Shown here: one piece after another, positions 21,181-31,249 of the stretch
Position numbering within the stretch: the stretch's first letter is position 1
How the letters are laid out: each line of letters opens with the position of its first letter
Assembly (NCBI GenBank): GCA_963585895.1
Contig: OY757924.1
Location: 59,404,940 to 59,468,939, forward strand
Length of the DNA: 64,000 bases
Direction: 5' to 3'
DNA from: Sepioteuthis lessoniana
Taxonomy: Eukaryota; Mollusca; Cephalopoda; Myopsida; Loliginidae
Made by a program: the position numbers and the translations under genes
Notes under the pieces: generated by a model
What the model was told of the DNA's origin: nothing
Database searches by the model: none
What the model saw: only the letters and a program-made list of their open reading frames with translations

Positions 21181-23180
21181 CAGAAAAGCTTCAGGCCTCA
21201 GCGAAATATTTCCTTAGGCATGGAAAACAAGCAAATTTGATGACGTGCTTCTTCGATTATACTACGCTGTATACAAACAAATCACCATAGAGGAATTATC
21301 TAAAGGCTGCTTCTTCCTTTTTCCGAACAAGGGTTAGTTCAGAATAACAAAGAACTACATAATCATAATTCATCGAATCATTAAAAGGATAAGCGAAAAA
21401 AATCTCTTATCAGCACCGTTGATCGTAGATTTCTCTAAAGGTGGAACGTTTAAATAACAAAGTAGATATTAAGCGGTTAAAAACAAAGATTCTAGTGGCA
21501 ACTGAAACAGACCCTTAAACTGTGTCAAAAACATTCTTTTGGAATACACAAGATATAAAGAAAACTACCGTTTGAGGTTTTATAGAATGCTCAGTTATGA
21601 AGTAACAGCTGTGAAAAGTTGCAAAGCACCAAGATTTGATATAATTTATTAACAAAAATGTAGTTAAATGCTAAAGTTCTCTTCATATTCTCGGTCTGTT
21701 ATATTAAAGTACAATAAAAGCCCGAGTAACGCTGATGACTTAGTGCCACCATTAGTATATATATATATATATATATATAGTTTTTTAAGATTTATAAAGT
21801 TTACTCAATATCGGTGATAAAACACACGTAGATAATATGAATAGCCAAGATATTCAAAAGAGTTTAATTGATATCGCTTTCTCTCAAGTGATCATCAGAG
21901 AAATGTATATATATATATATATATATATTCAAGCAAGTTTTGTTAAAGACGATGGAACTCTGTTTTTTTTTGTTTGTTTTTTTAAATTTTATTTGTTCTA
22001 AGAATTCCTTTACCATCAAGATCCCGAAACTGGAAAAATAATAAGGAATCTTGAGAAAATAAAATTAAAAATAATAAACAATGTTCCATCTTTTTAAACA
22101 AAACTTATATGAATAATAACTTGCTACCTAAATATACACCCTTCAAAAAAGTTATATTTATGTGTGGTGGGCATCGTAAACATTCTGATCAAACATTTTA
22201 TTTACAGCAACGGAAGATACGTAGAAGTTCGATAGTGATGGAATAATTTTATTCCAATAATCCTTTTTAATCAAACGATTCCATATTTTGGACAAGTGGA
22301 ATTGTTCACCCCCTTTTTTCCCCCTGTTCTTTAAAAAAATCTACACAATGACTTCTGACAATCTAACTTTGTTCACTACCTCGTTACTTAGATGACATCC
22401 GATAGAGAATGTTGAGAATTCATTCGTCTGTAGTTCAGATAACTATACAAATAATTATCACTGTTGCCAAACCTGTAAAGATTATCTTTGCAAAATCATT
22501 GCTAAGATTATTTACTCTTTTCGACTGTATGTCATGTGTATTTTGAAGAGATTCTCGTTTTGGGTTTAAAGACTGTTTTGGCAAACTTGGACTATTTCAC
22601 GTATACTACAGATATTTCTGTGTTGCATAATTTCAACCGTGAAACTTAACCTTACGGGCATGTGCACCGGGAAGAGTGAGGTAGCTAATTAGTCTCATCG
22701 GTGACTAGACAGAATGGGTCGTTATCAACCCTCTGTCTCTTTCTCTTTACGATGCAAACTTAAGAAAATCAATTATGAATCTTGTTTGCAAAACAATTGG
22801 TAGAGTCACGGTGAATGTCAGAAGACAGGAAATATGCCAAGGAATCTCTTCATACTAAAACAACGGCGTAGTAAATATTGTTGAATTGGCTAACTAGAAA
22901 ATTACATTATGTCGAAGGACAGTTAAATGAGCCGAAAAAATAATAAATAAAACGGACGAACTATAAAGGATGCACTAAGCAAATAACAAAAATAACTTAA
23001 TATCTATTTCAAGAAAAATACCAGTGTCTTATAGTAGGTTGAGTCAAAAGTTTTTCTGTATTTTGGTATCTTATTTGCTTTAATATATCAACAAGGAAAA
23101 TCAAAAGAAGTATCGAATTTAGAGTAAAGGTCATTGCTTTTTTTACCATGCTGATATCAGTTTTTGTATTTAAAACAGCG
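20850..23180. other. No gene recognised; CA/TA microsatellites
   Basis: A (CA)n(TA)n tract lies at 21,098-21,177, with short TA tracts at 21,755-21,779 and 21,905-21,929. At about 23,035 AGTAGGTTGAGTCAAAAGTT resembles a mariner-type terminal repeat but has no partner that I can find. The rest looks unique and non-coding. Confidence 0.4.
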
Positions 23181-23181
23181 A

Positions 23182-23633
23182 CTGTACTGCTACCTACCAC
23201 CCGTTACGAAAACTATCAAAATTTGACGAACCAGATATGCACTACTTGGACGCTAACAAAACGGATGTAGAAGCAGCTAGACGGCAATTACACAAGAATG
23301 TTGCAAGCAATATTGAATAAGTCCCGGTCGCAACACCCTACAAGGCCCCAATACGGCCACCTGCCTCCCACCACGAAAACTATCCAGGTTAGACGGACCA
23401 GATATGCAGGATACTGCTGGAGAAGCAGGGACGAGCTCATAAGTGATGTACTCCTATGGACCCCCACATATGGCCAGGCAAAAGCAGGACGACCAGCTCG
23501 AACATACATACAGTAGCTGTGTGAGGATACGGGATGTAGCCCTGCAGACCTGCGAGAGGTGATAGACGATAGGGAGAAGTGGAGAGAGAGTGTCAGGGAT
23601 ATCCTTGCTAACGGAACGACATGATGATGATGA
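23182..23633 (+). mobile_element. RTE-like LINE 3' fragment, rearranged
   Basis: The run codes for TRMLQAILNKSRSQHPTR, QYGHLPPTTKTIQVRRTRYA, GYCWRSRDELISDVLLWTPT and KAGRPARTYIQ, and ends in (ATG)n. It is preceded at 23,182-23,245 by a piece that normally lies downstream (CTACCACCCGTTACGAAAAC to CCAGATATGCA), joined at ATGCA to the CTTGGACGCTAACAAAACGG segment. A downstream segment thus precedes an upstream one, with microhomology at the joint. Confidence 0.8.
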
Positions 23634-23639
23634 TGATGA

Positions 23640-23866
23640 TACACGCGGAACACTGCTGGAGAAGTAGGGATGAGTTCGTAAGTGATGTACTCCTGTGGAC
23701 CCCTTCACAGGGACAAGCAAAAGCATGACGTCCTGCTCGAACGTACATACAGCAGCTCTGTACAGATACGGGATGTAGACCAGAAGACCAGCCAAAAGCG
23801 ATGGACGATAGGGAGGGGTGGCGAGAGAGGGTCAGGAATATCCATGCTGATAGCGTGATATGAGGA
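23640..23866 (+). mobile_element. RTE-like LINE, second 3' fragment in tandem
   Basis: It starts directly after the (GAT)n tail of the previous copy, at the codons for RHAGHCW (ACACGCGGAACACTGCTGGA), and runs through the GDKQKHDVLLERTYIQQLCT-like end to another GATGATGATGAT tail. The layout suggests insertion at the tail of the first copy. Confidence 0.8.
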
Positions 23867-23934
23867 TGATGATGATGATTTAGGGGAAAAACTATTTCTC
23901 GAGAGCTTTCACGTACACTTGGGTGGAAGGAAGT

Positions 23935-24110
23935 TGCCGTGGTGCAGTGGCAAATGTGGTATATTTTCATATAGTGGTTAGCAAGTTCAAAGTCTACTCA
24001 CGCTATTACGTTCAGACTGTTACACTTAAGAAATGTACTAAACCCCTTATCCATCCCAGTTATGAGCTAAATAGTACGAGTACTGTTCTTTTACAAGGAT
24101 GGATTTTAAA
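23935..24110 (+). mobile_element. SINE-B, diverged, without tail
   Basis: TGCCGTGGTGCAGTGGCAAA (A-box region), AGCAAGTTCAAAGTCTACTC (B-box region), CGCTATTACGTTCAGACTG and CCCAGTTATGAGCTAAATAG follow the SINE-B order. The 3' hairpin tail is absent. Confidence 0.55.
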
Positions 24111-24239
24111 TTAAAACACACATTAACACACATAAAAACAATCTATTGAACCGGGCTGTTAAATCAATCTGTTTTCCTCACTATTTTGGTGAAGAACTCT
24201 AGGTTACGAGCACAAAGGTGTGATGGGCGAAGGTTGGTA

Positions 24240-24310
24240 GTTAGTTGGTGTATTATGGTATATCAATTCTTGTGGGTTATTTAATGCCAAATCAAGTATA
24301 TATATATATA
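24240..24310 (-). mobile_element. W/SINE-B type tail fragment
   Basis: GTGGGTTATTTAATGCCAAA is the reverse complement of the shared tail. It runs into CAAGTATATATA, which became the target of the next SINE-A. Confidence 0.55.
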
Positions 24311-24311
24311 T

Positions 24312-24595
24312 TTACCAATCCCTCCACTCGGGGAGGATAAGACACAAGGTCAATTTTTAAGCGTAGTTTACGGGTTTGAATTCAGAGTTTTCCTTCTCCT
24401 AGACTAGTTGCCTCACCAAGGCTGAAGAACTTTGTCTGCCCTACTATTTACCCATAGCTGAAGGGAGAATAATTGGATTCATACTTTTCCCATGGGTATT
24501 AGTGCTATGTGAAATGCAGTCAGTATAGTTCAGGATTTGAACACGTGTCACCGTGTCCATTTCCTACGAAGATAACCATTACACCACGGGCACTT
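24312..24595 (-). mobile_element. SINE-A with long target duplication
   Basis: Full SINE-A on the minus strand. CCAAATCAAGTATATATA is present both before (from 24,287) and after (from 24,596) the element; the exact length is blurred by the TA repeat. Head, core and 3' end all match the 16.4 kb copy well. Confidence 0.9.
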
Positions 24596-24604
24596 CCAAA
24601 TCAA

Positions 24605-24605
<1 letters not shown>

Positions 24606-24652
<47 letters not shown>
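24606..24652. repeat. (TA)n microsatellite
   Basis: TA tract between the SINE-A duplication and a possible LTR. Confidence 0.9.
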
Positions 24653-24654
24653 TG

Positions 24655-24919
24655 GATAGTGGCTCGTACCACGTGACTTCTGGTATCGCAGAAGTATAAA
24701 AGACACCGTGTCTCTTAAGCACGGAGGAACAGAAGCAGAAGCAGAAAGAGAAACAGAGAGATAGCTCAGAAAGGACGTCGGTCAATAGTAAGACCAGCTT
24801 TGGACATCACACCATCAGCACTAGACTTATAATACTAGTCAGACTGTACCACTAGAGTTAATAAATAATAATTTCTATTTCACTGTTTTTCTTTTCCTTA
24901 CGACAATAGAACAACAATA
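24655..24919 (+). mobile_element. Possible solo LTR, about 265 bp
   Basis: The stretch begins TGGATAGTGGCTCG and ends AATAGAACAACA, that is TG...CA. It has CACGTG, a TATA box (AAGTATAAAAGACACC) about 60 bases in, a purine-rich leader and TTAATAAATAATAATTTC near the end. TATA and AATAAA in that order within 265 bp fit an LTR. TA tracts on both sides hide any target duplication, and no internal region or second copy is in the window. Confidence 0.4.
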
Positions 24920-25015
24920 TATATATATATATTATATATATATATATATATATATGTACATAATTGTGCTGCGTTCCTTCATGTAAGCATGTTTGATTAA
25001 ATAATAAAGACATAT
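24920..25015. repeat. TA tract and short unassigned sequence
   Basis: An interrupted TA tract (24,918-24,954) leads into unassigned bases before a SINE-C 3' fragment. Confidence 0.6.
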
Positions 25016-25019
25016 TTAG

Positions 25020-25128
25020 TCTCTTTGGGAATGGAGTAGCGACCTCCTCTACACCTCGGTGTAGTAGCTATTGAAAAGTGAGCCTTCTGGTCGGTCTCGA
25101 CTTCAGTCGTCAACTTACTATTATCAAG
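25020..25128 (+). mobile_element. SINE-C, 3' fragment
   Basis: GGGAATGGAGTAGCGACCTC, CTCGGTGTAGTAGCTATTGA and TCTCGACTTCAGTCGTCAAC match the 3' half of SINE-C. It is 5'-truncated, as expected for incomplete reverse transcription. Confidence 0.75.
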
Positions 25129-25439
25129 TCAATTTAATCTTATCTGGATCCTTTCAAGTTGTCTGACAAGAGCTTTGGTTTTAGGGTGGAGTTTGTAGTT
25201 GATTTCACCGAAATTATCTCGGGCGCTTTCTGACCATTTATTGGCCATCACCAGTGGTTGTTTGCAAATGAAAAGATATTTTTTTTTAAAGTTTTGTAAT
25301 GTGCAAAAAATGATTTAACCGTATAGCTGGATTAAATTAAATAAAATATTTATCGAGATATATGAACATATATGTGCATGTGTGTGTGTTTGTGTGCGCG
25401 CGTGTGTGTTATGTAAATGACTAGTTTTAGGTAATTTCA

Positions 25440-25845
25440 TTTTTACTTGAGGTACAGTTCATTTATTTGCACACTGCTAAATAGTTTAAAACATTTCTAT
25501 TTGACACTAACAATTCTATTCAAAATTATTTATTCGTTGGCTCATAGTTAGAAGGTTTTAATTATTGCTATTTAACATTAGTAATTCTAGTTATCAATTA
25601 TTTTATCAAATATAAACAATTTACACAGAGCTGTATGCTTTAATATAACTAATAATAATAATCGTTAGATTAAACTGTTCTTTTTTACCTTTCCATGGGA
25701 CCTTAACAGGTATTTCCGCTCGTGGACATAGTGGACTTGAAAGAAAAGGAAATTAAGAATTACTCCAAATTCCTCCACTTACAGGAATGAAGCCTCACCC
25801 TCAGATTCAGTTTGATGTCATTCCCAGGAAGCCCAGGGATTATTC
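25440..25845 (-). mobile_element. W retroposon, old copy
   Basis: The body (CATTTCTATTTGACACTAAC; ATCAAATATAAACAATTTAC) is followed by a decayed head: GGGACCTTAACAGGTATTTC, CTCCAAATTCCTCCACTT, GAAGCCTCACCCTCAGATT. The tail is lost or unrecognisable. Confidence 0.5.
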
Positions 25846-25849
25846 TAAT

Positions 25850-26825
25850 TTAAACCCATTGGCTGTTTGGATTCCCATTTCTACATTGCTATTTCCTAAA
25901 AATTATCAAGTGAATCGGGCTGTTAAATAAATTTAAGTTTTCCAACTACTTTTCAGCAAAGAACCCTGGGTGATTGGCTCACGCGTATTTGGGGACTCAG
26001 AGTTTTAAAGATTGAAAGTGATCTTAGTGAATACTGAGCTTGACTTGTCGCACTTAAAAAATTCTTGTGACTTGGTTTTTATTTTTTAATCTGTTTTTCT
26101 TTAAACGGACAAAGAACTGCTCATAGCAAAACGGAAGCACAACTGAATGCATGAATTGCAAGAAGTAATAATTACAAAAGCAGAATGTCATGTATGCAAA
26201 AATCAAGTTGAGATGAAGAAGTCTAAATGTTTCTAACGTCAAGTCCAGCGGGCATTACATTTGATGGGTAATCTTTAGATTAAATGCTTTTGCCTTTCAA
26301 CGTTGAATTTCTGTCGTTGGTTTTTAAATTTCTTTGGATTTCATCATATGAAAATTTTCTTTATTCATATTTGTATATTTCATTGTCATTTGCTTTCTTC
26401 CCTCATTTTCTGCTTATGTTCAACTTCTCTTTTTCTACAATATGGAAACAAAAAGCATTACGGATTTCTTTTTTTCCTAATTTAAATACTCATATCAATT
26501 TCCGTCCGTGACATTTGACAACAAATTCTTAAGGACACACACACACATACATACACAAACAAACACACATACAAACACACGCAATCACGCACATACACAT
26601 ACAAGTATGCCAAAAAAACTGCAATAAAGAACTTTTTACAGATTCTTTGATTGGAAATGTCTTTCAGCAAATATTTATATACCACAGTGTACTCGCATTT
26701 CTCTCTCTATCTCTTCCTCTCTCTCCCCCCCCTCTCTCTCTCTCTATATATATATATATACATATATATATAATTTTACGTTTTAGTAATAAAGCTCAAT
26801 ATTCAGGATAAAGCCACAAACTAAA
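25850..26825. other. No gene recognised; one dispersed 85-bp block
   Basis: About 25,907-25,995 is a diverged second copy of a block at 24,143-24,225 (shared words CGGGCTGTTAAAT and AAGAACYCT). A CT-rich then TA microsatellite runs at 26,700-26,772, and degenerate ACAC repeats at 26,535-26,605. No coding feature. Confidence 0.35.
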
Positions 26826-27047
26826 AATATTGGGCAACGAGTAAAAACGATTATTTAAAGCCTCAAAACCACTAAAATCACAACCATCACAAGCGTTTCG
26901 TAAAACTGTCAACGACCCAAGTCAATTATTTTGTACCAAAAATAAATTTGAGTCGTGAAACTCGCAGTTATACAAGACCCTTAGGATGGCTATGGTTTCA
27001 ACAGTCTTTAGGTCTTAAATAATCGTTTTTAGTCGTTGCTTGATATT
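26826..27047. mobile_element. MITE with 33-bp inverted ends, 222 bp
   Basis: The left end AATATTGGGCAACGAGTAAA then AACGATTATTTAA is matched by the reverse complement of the right end, AATATCAAGCAACGACTAAA then AACGATTATTTAA. The interior has no frame. The superfamily cannot be told from these ends. Confidence 0.75.
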
Positions 27048-27061
27048 TTGAGTATATATAG

Positions 27062-27420
27062 GCGTAGACTAAGGTCGAACGGCTATCGATCATTTGGAAG
27101 CCTGATCTATCCGATAAAATAAAAGTAGCGGTTGTGTCATTACTACTGTACGGATGCACACTGCATAAGAATACTACGTGCTGTATCGAACAAATCCTCG
27201 AAGAAACGCTCTACGAAAAGAAAAAAACAGTTGTACGGCCACTTACATCCCATCTCAAAACCATCCAAATAAGACGAATAAGACACGCGGGACACTACAG
27301 GAAAAGCAAGGACGAACTTATCAGTGATGTTCTCCTATGGGCCCCTTTACATCGACATGCCAGTGTTGGCCCACCACTTATAACAGCTTTGTGCGGACAA
27401 ATTATGTAATCTATAAGATC
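27062..27420 (+). mobile_element. RTE-like LINE 3' fragment with internal deletions
   Basis: Parts in order: ERLSIIWKPDLSDKIK-like codons, SLLLYGCT, then a jump to the ILEETLYEKKKTVVRPLTSH-like stretch, RRIRHAGHYRKSKDELISDV and LLWAPLHRHA. The lysine- and leucine-rich TLTKR segment is missing. No GAT tail is visible; GA repeats follow. Confidence 0.7.
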
Positions 27421-27440
27421 TGTCGGGAGTAATGGATGAT

Positions 27441-27444
<4 letters not shown>

Positions 27445-27485
<41 letters not shown>

Positions 27486-27655
27486 CAAAACCCCGTACAA
27501 GCAGTGCATCTTGATGATGCTGATATATATATATTGAGAGACTTATTTGTCAGAATCAGTTCATATCTATCTTTTTATCTATCTAATGATTGACATCTCT
27601 TTCTCTCTTTCTATATTTATAGATATCGATCTCTATATATATTATATATGTGTGT

Positions 27656-27700
<45 letters not shown>
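27445..27700. repeat. (GA)n, mixed TA/TCTA and (TG)n microsatellites
   Basis: GA repeat at 27,445-27,481, degenerate TCTA/TATA at 27,520-27,645 and TG repeat at 27,650-27,700. Confidence 0.85.
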
Positions 27701-27704
<4 letters not shown>

Positions 27705-27996
27705 CGGTTAGGTTACACTGTGTGTTTTCTAACCCCTCGGTACGATTAAAGTTCATTTATTTAAGAATAGCTTAACATGTTCGAACTCAGAGATTTTTTG
27801 CTCCTAGACCGGTTGTCATACTGCCATAAAGAATGATGTCTAACTTACTATTTACTCATAGCGGGAGGGAGAATAGATACATTAGTACCTTTCCCAAGAG
27901 TCTTTTGGCTACGTCAAAATGCAAACAGCCTCGTCCAGGGGTTGAACTCGGAATGATGTGTCCATTTCTCGAAAACGGTAAGCATTACACCACACG
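27705..27996 (-). mobile_element. SINE-A, diverged
   Basis: TTCGAACTCAGAGATTTTTT, GCGGGAGGGAGAATAGATAC, CCTTTCCCAAGAGTCTTTTG and GGTAAGCATTACACCACA give the minus-strand SINE-A order; the B box is decayed. Confidence 0.7.
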
Positions 27997-28029
27997 TATA
28001 TACATATACGTATACGTAGGTGTGTGTCT

Positions 28030-28255
28030 GTTTATAAGCACTAATCGTATCTATCTATCTATCATTATCTCTTTCTTCCTATCTATATATCTGTCCATAT
28101 ATCCATCTATCCTTATCTGTTTCTCCCTAACTATACATGTATCTATTTATCTATCCTAATCTCTCTCTCTCTCCCTATCATTCACCGATCGATCGCTCTA
28201 TCTACCTATGCATCAATTTACCTCTCCTTATCTATCAATCTATCTATCCTAGAGT
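28030..28255. repeat. Degenerate (CTAT)n repeat
   Basis: CTATCTAT units alternate with CTCTCTCC patches over about 225 bp. A plus-strand open frame through it is an artefact. Confidence 0.75.
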
Positions 28256-28305
28256 TTTCTCTCCTATCAAAAAATATACTGAGTTATAATTCCCCAAAAC
28301 AATAA

Positions 28306-28554
28306 CATCATCATCATCATCATGTCCCGCTGCCAGCACAGATTTCTCTGACCGTCTCTTGCTAACCGTCTCTATTGTCCATACGCTTCCCGTATCGGCA
28401 CACATCTGTTGTAGCTGGTCGTCCTACCTTTGCTCATCCACGTAAAGGGGTCCACTTCCATAGCAGTGTCCTGCATGTCTGGTCGTCTAACTGGGATAGT
28501 TTTTGTGACGGGTGACAGTTGCTGTTTTGTGGAGTGTCACCTCCAGGACTTGTT

Positions 28555-28556
<2 letters not shown>
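28306..28556 (-). mobile_element. RTE-like LINE, 3' fragment
   Basis: The (GAT)n tail is at the left (CATCATCATCATG on plus) and the end of the protein follows; the 5' cut is at ATATTGAACAAGTCCTGGAG (ILNKSW). A TA tract follows immediately, so the insertion point lay at a TA repeat. Confidence 0.8.

Positions 28557-28602
<46 letters not shown>
28557..28602. repeat. (TA)n microsatellite
   Basis: TA tract directly between an RTE-like fragment and a mariner terminal repeat; mariners insert at TA. Confidence 0.9.
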
Positions 28603-28606
<4 letters not shown>

Positions 28607-29510
28607 GAGGATCATTAAATAAGTTTCCAGACTTTTTCGTATGGGCACTTTTATTGATAGTACACACATGAAACTCTATTCTACTTCGAAGTAATCTACC
28701 CCAGCTGCAATGCACTTGTTGTCCCGTTCCAAAAAATTTAGGAAGGTCCCATGGAAGTCCTCTTGTGTGAGTGTGTCAATGACCTTCGTCACAGCCACTT
28801 TCATCTCCTCAATTGTCTCATAACGACAGGCTCTGAGCTTAGGGAATAACCAAAAGTCACAGGGAGCAAAGTCTGGACTATAGGGTCGTTGAACCACTGT
28901 CTTGATGCCCACCTTGGTAAAATAACCAGTGACAAGGATGGAGTTGTGTACTGGAGCATTGTCCAGGTAGAAATGCCACTGACCTGATTTGAAGAGTGCT
29001 GTCCTCTTCTGGCGGTATCTCTTCCTGAACTCCCTTAAAACCTCAACATAGTAACCCTAACCCTTTGGCCAATCAACTCTGGATTATTGAATTCCTTACT
29101 ACTCCCACACCTCTCATCATCCCTCACAGACTCCCTGCTTTCCTTGAATCTCTTATGCCACTCAAAAAACGATGCTCGATTCATGCAAGATTGTCGAAAA
29201 GCAGTCTGAAGCATTCCATACGTTTCTGTGGCATTTTTTCCAAGTTTAAAGCAGAATTTTATTGCATTTCTTTCATCGAAAGTGTCCTCACGTCCAGATT
29301 TCATTTTTGAAATTAACTAGCAGTGACTATCAGGCTTTTGTAGGGTGTATTCCAATTCCTGTTGTAGGTGTTGATGTGTACCTGAAATCATAAAGATTGG
29401 TTTGTCATCTCATAAGATGTATAGCAATAACATAGTGAATTTTCAAGAGTCTACGACAATTTTAAATGTCAGTACAAAAATGTCTGCAAACTTATTGAAA
29501 GCACCCCGTA
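28603..29510 (-). mobile_element. Mariner element with internal deletion
   Basis: The terminal repeats are ACGAGGATCATTAAATAAGT then TTCCAGACTTTTTCGT at the left, and at the right the reverse complement of ACAAAAATGTCTGCAAACTT with ATTGAAAGCACCCCGT. TA repeats flank both sides. The length is about 908 bp, against roughly 1.3 kb for complete mariners, and the coding region lacks its middle. Confidence 0.85.
28676..29304 (-). pseudogene. Mariner transposase remnant (D34D type)
   Basis: The N-terminal part (29,035-29,304) starts MKSGREDTFDERNAIKFCF and has the helix-turn-helix segment KNATETYGMLQTAF with FFEWHKRFKESRESV, typical of mariner DNA-binding domains. After a gap, GYYVEVLREFRKRYRQKR-like codons lead to LDNAPVHNS (second catalytic Asp, codon at 28,961-28,963). 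RPYSPDFAPCDFWLF follows (third Asp, codon at 28,856-28,858). Exactly 34 residues separate the two, the D34D mark of mariner. The segment with the first Asp is deleted, so it cannot cut DNA. The C-terminal part ends at FEVE, close to the terminal repeat. Confidence 0.85.
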
Positions 29511-29529
29511 TATATATATATACGTGGTG

Positions 29530-29592
<63 letters not shown>
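29511..29592. repeat. (TA)n microsatellite with short interruption
   Basis: TA tract interrupted by TACGTGGTGCT, between the mariner and the next RTE-like fragment. Confidence 0.85.
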
Positions 29593-29593
<1 letters not shown>

Positions 29594-29601
29594 GATATGT
29601 A

Positions 29602-29880
29602 TCATTATCATCATGTCCTGCTGCCAGCACGGATTTCCCGGACCCTCTTTCGCTACCCGTCTCTATCGTCCATTGCTCCCGGGGCGTCTTACAGGCTAAA
29701 TCCTGCATCGTCACAGAGTTGTTGTATATAGATTCTAGCTGGTCGTCCAACCTTTGCTCTTCCATGTGAAGTATAGACACGACCGCTGCTTGGAAAAAAA
29801 CTACATTTTATTTTATTAGTCAGGTGTTACTTCCATATGACCGATAGCCTATAGATAGCAGTCCATGCCGGTTTTACGCT
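29602..29880 (-). mobile_element. RTE-like LINE fragment with internal deletion
   Basis: The 3' end (ATCATTATCATCATG, GAT type) is at the left. Reading backwards, the end of the protein runs to SILHMEEQR-like codons. It then jumps straight to the codons around AAVVSIL and RLSVIWK (29,770-29,875). About 300 bp between LLYG and LLW are missing. Confidence 0.75.
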
Positions 29881-29884
29881 TGTA

Positions 29885-30540
29885 ATTGGTAAATCTCTGA
29901 CTTGAAATTCCTTTATTCTCTTTGAGTTATTGATTAGTGATTCGACACTTGCATTTGCAGAAGAAGGCAAAGACAGAAGAATTGGTGTGTGAAGAGACGT
30001 AATCATAGTGCCGTACTAGATTTTGCTGCCGGAAACTAATTCCACTACAATATCATTGGATTGGTTCTATAACATGATAATATATATCATCAAATCTGTG
30101 ATTTTAAATTGATTTCTCGTTGAAGGAAAAGCTAAGAAAAATAGATACAGTTACCAGCAAAATATGTAAACACCATCGTAGATCTTTCCCTAATAAATAA
30201 GCGATTAGCCGCATGTGATGAAACGGTTGGTGGGCAATGCTAGTCGACTACTGCTAGTGATTTTTAGCTTTACTGTGTAACCCATATATTCTGACTTCTC
30301 TAAATAGATGTAATATTATGTTGTGATGCTGGCCAAAAAAAACAACAAAAAAACAAAAAGACACAGGGAACACAAAAAAGGTTGATAGAAAAACAAATAT
30401 ATTCAAGTAAGAGAAACAAGATACATGTGAATCTGGTTAAACTGTAGTTCGTCAATAGGAAGCTGAGTGTACAGTGGAGTAGTGACTATCCGTCCACTAC
30501 GCAAGTGGTATCTCACATGATTGTGTCACGTGGGTTTGGT
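29885..30540. other. No gene recognised
   Basis: AT-rich, unique-looking sequence; no family copy or tandem structure. Confidence 0.4.
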
Positions 30541-30544
30541 TAAC

Positions 30545-31150
30545 TCCTCTGATTTTCCATTGACGTGTATTTATGGAGGAAGGGAGAATCCAATTTGTCG
30601 GGAGTACGACATATAATACAATGGAATCTTGTGAGATTGGAAGTAAATGCCCATACAACTGCTGTTTTCTGGGGATGTTGCTTCCAGGATTTGTTTAAAA
30701 CATCACGGAAAGTTCTTGAATAATTCTGTTTGGCTTTTTTTTCATGCATTTCGTTAGAGTCCTGGTGGTGCATCCATACAGCAGTACTGACACAGTCACC
30801 GCTTGGATGTTAATCGGTTTTCTTTTATCAGAGAGGTCATATTTCCATATGATCGATAACCTGTGAATAACACCCGACGCTTTCTCCATGTGTATGTCGA
30901 CATCACTTTCAGTCAATGAGATATTGCAGCCGGTGTATGAAAATGGGTCTTTTCATTTCAGAGTGAGGACACCATTCCTCTAACGAACCATCCGAAAAAT
31001 GCGACCAGGACACGATTAGCATTGTTGGTGAAGTAAGAACGAACACATTAAAGACGTTCACAGAGTTGGCCGACCAGCAAGGACTTACGTACATCAGATC
31101 TGTTCAGACACTAGATGTAGTCTAGAAGACTTATGAGTAAGGAAAGATTT
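30545..31150. mobile_element. RTE-like LINE with inverted 5' part (second example)
   Basis: On the minus strand, 30,600-30,916 codes for HRLSIIWKYDLSDK, VLLYGCTTRTLTK and VLNKSWKQHPQ, stopping near the ITKTI codons. On the plus strand, 30,965-31,140 resumes at about that point with the RRTRHAGHCW-like region, VGRPARTYVHQICSDT and SLEDL. The halves face opposite ways and meet at nearly the same place in the element. That is the known result of twin priming. The tail has been replaced by GA repeats. Confidence 0.65.
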
Positions 31151-31154
31151 GGAC

Positions 31155-31247
<93 letters not shown>
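31155..31247. repeat. (GA)n(GT)n microsatellite
   Basis: About 60 bp of GA repeats followed by about 32 bp of GT repeats, at the 3' end of an RTE-like copy. Confidence 0.9.
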
Positions 31248-31248
<1 letters not shown>

Positions 31249-31249
31249 A

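Noticed and set aside
29045-29062. AACCCTAACCC-like word, possible telomeric repeat
   Set aside because: Only about two CCCTAA units, inside the mariner; similar single words near 56,702 and 56,905 are isolated too. No telomeric array.
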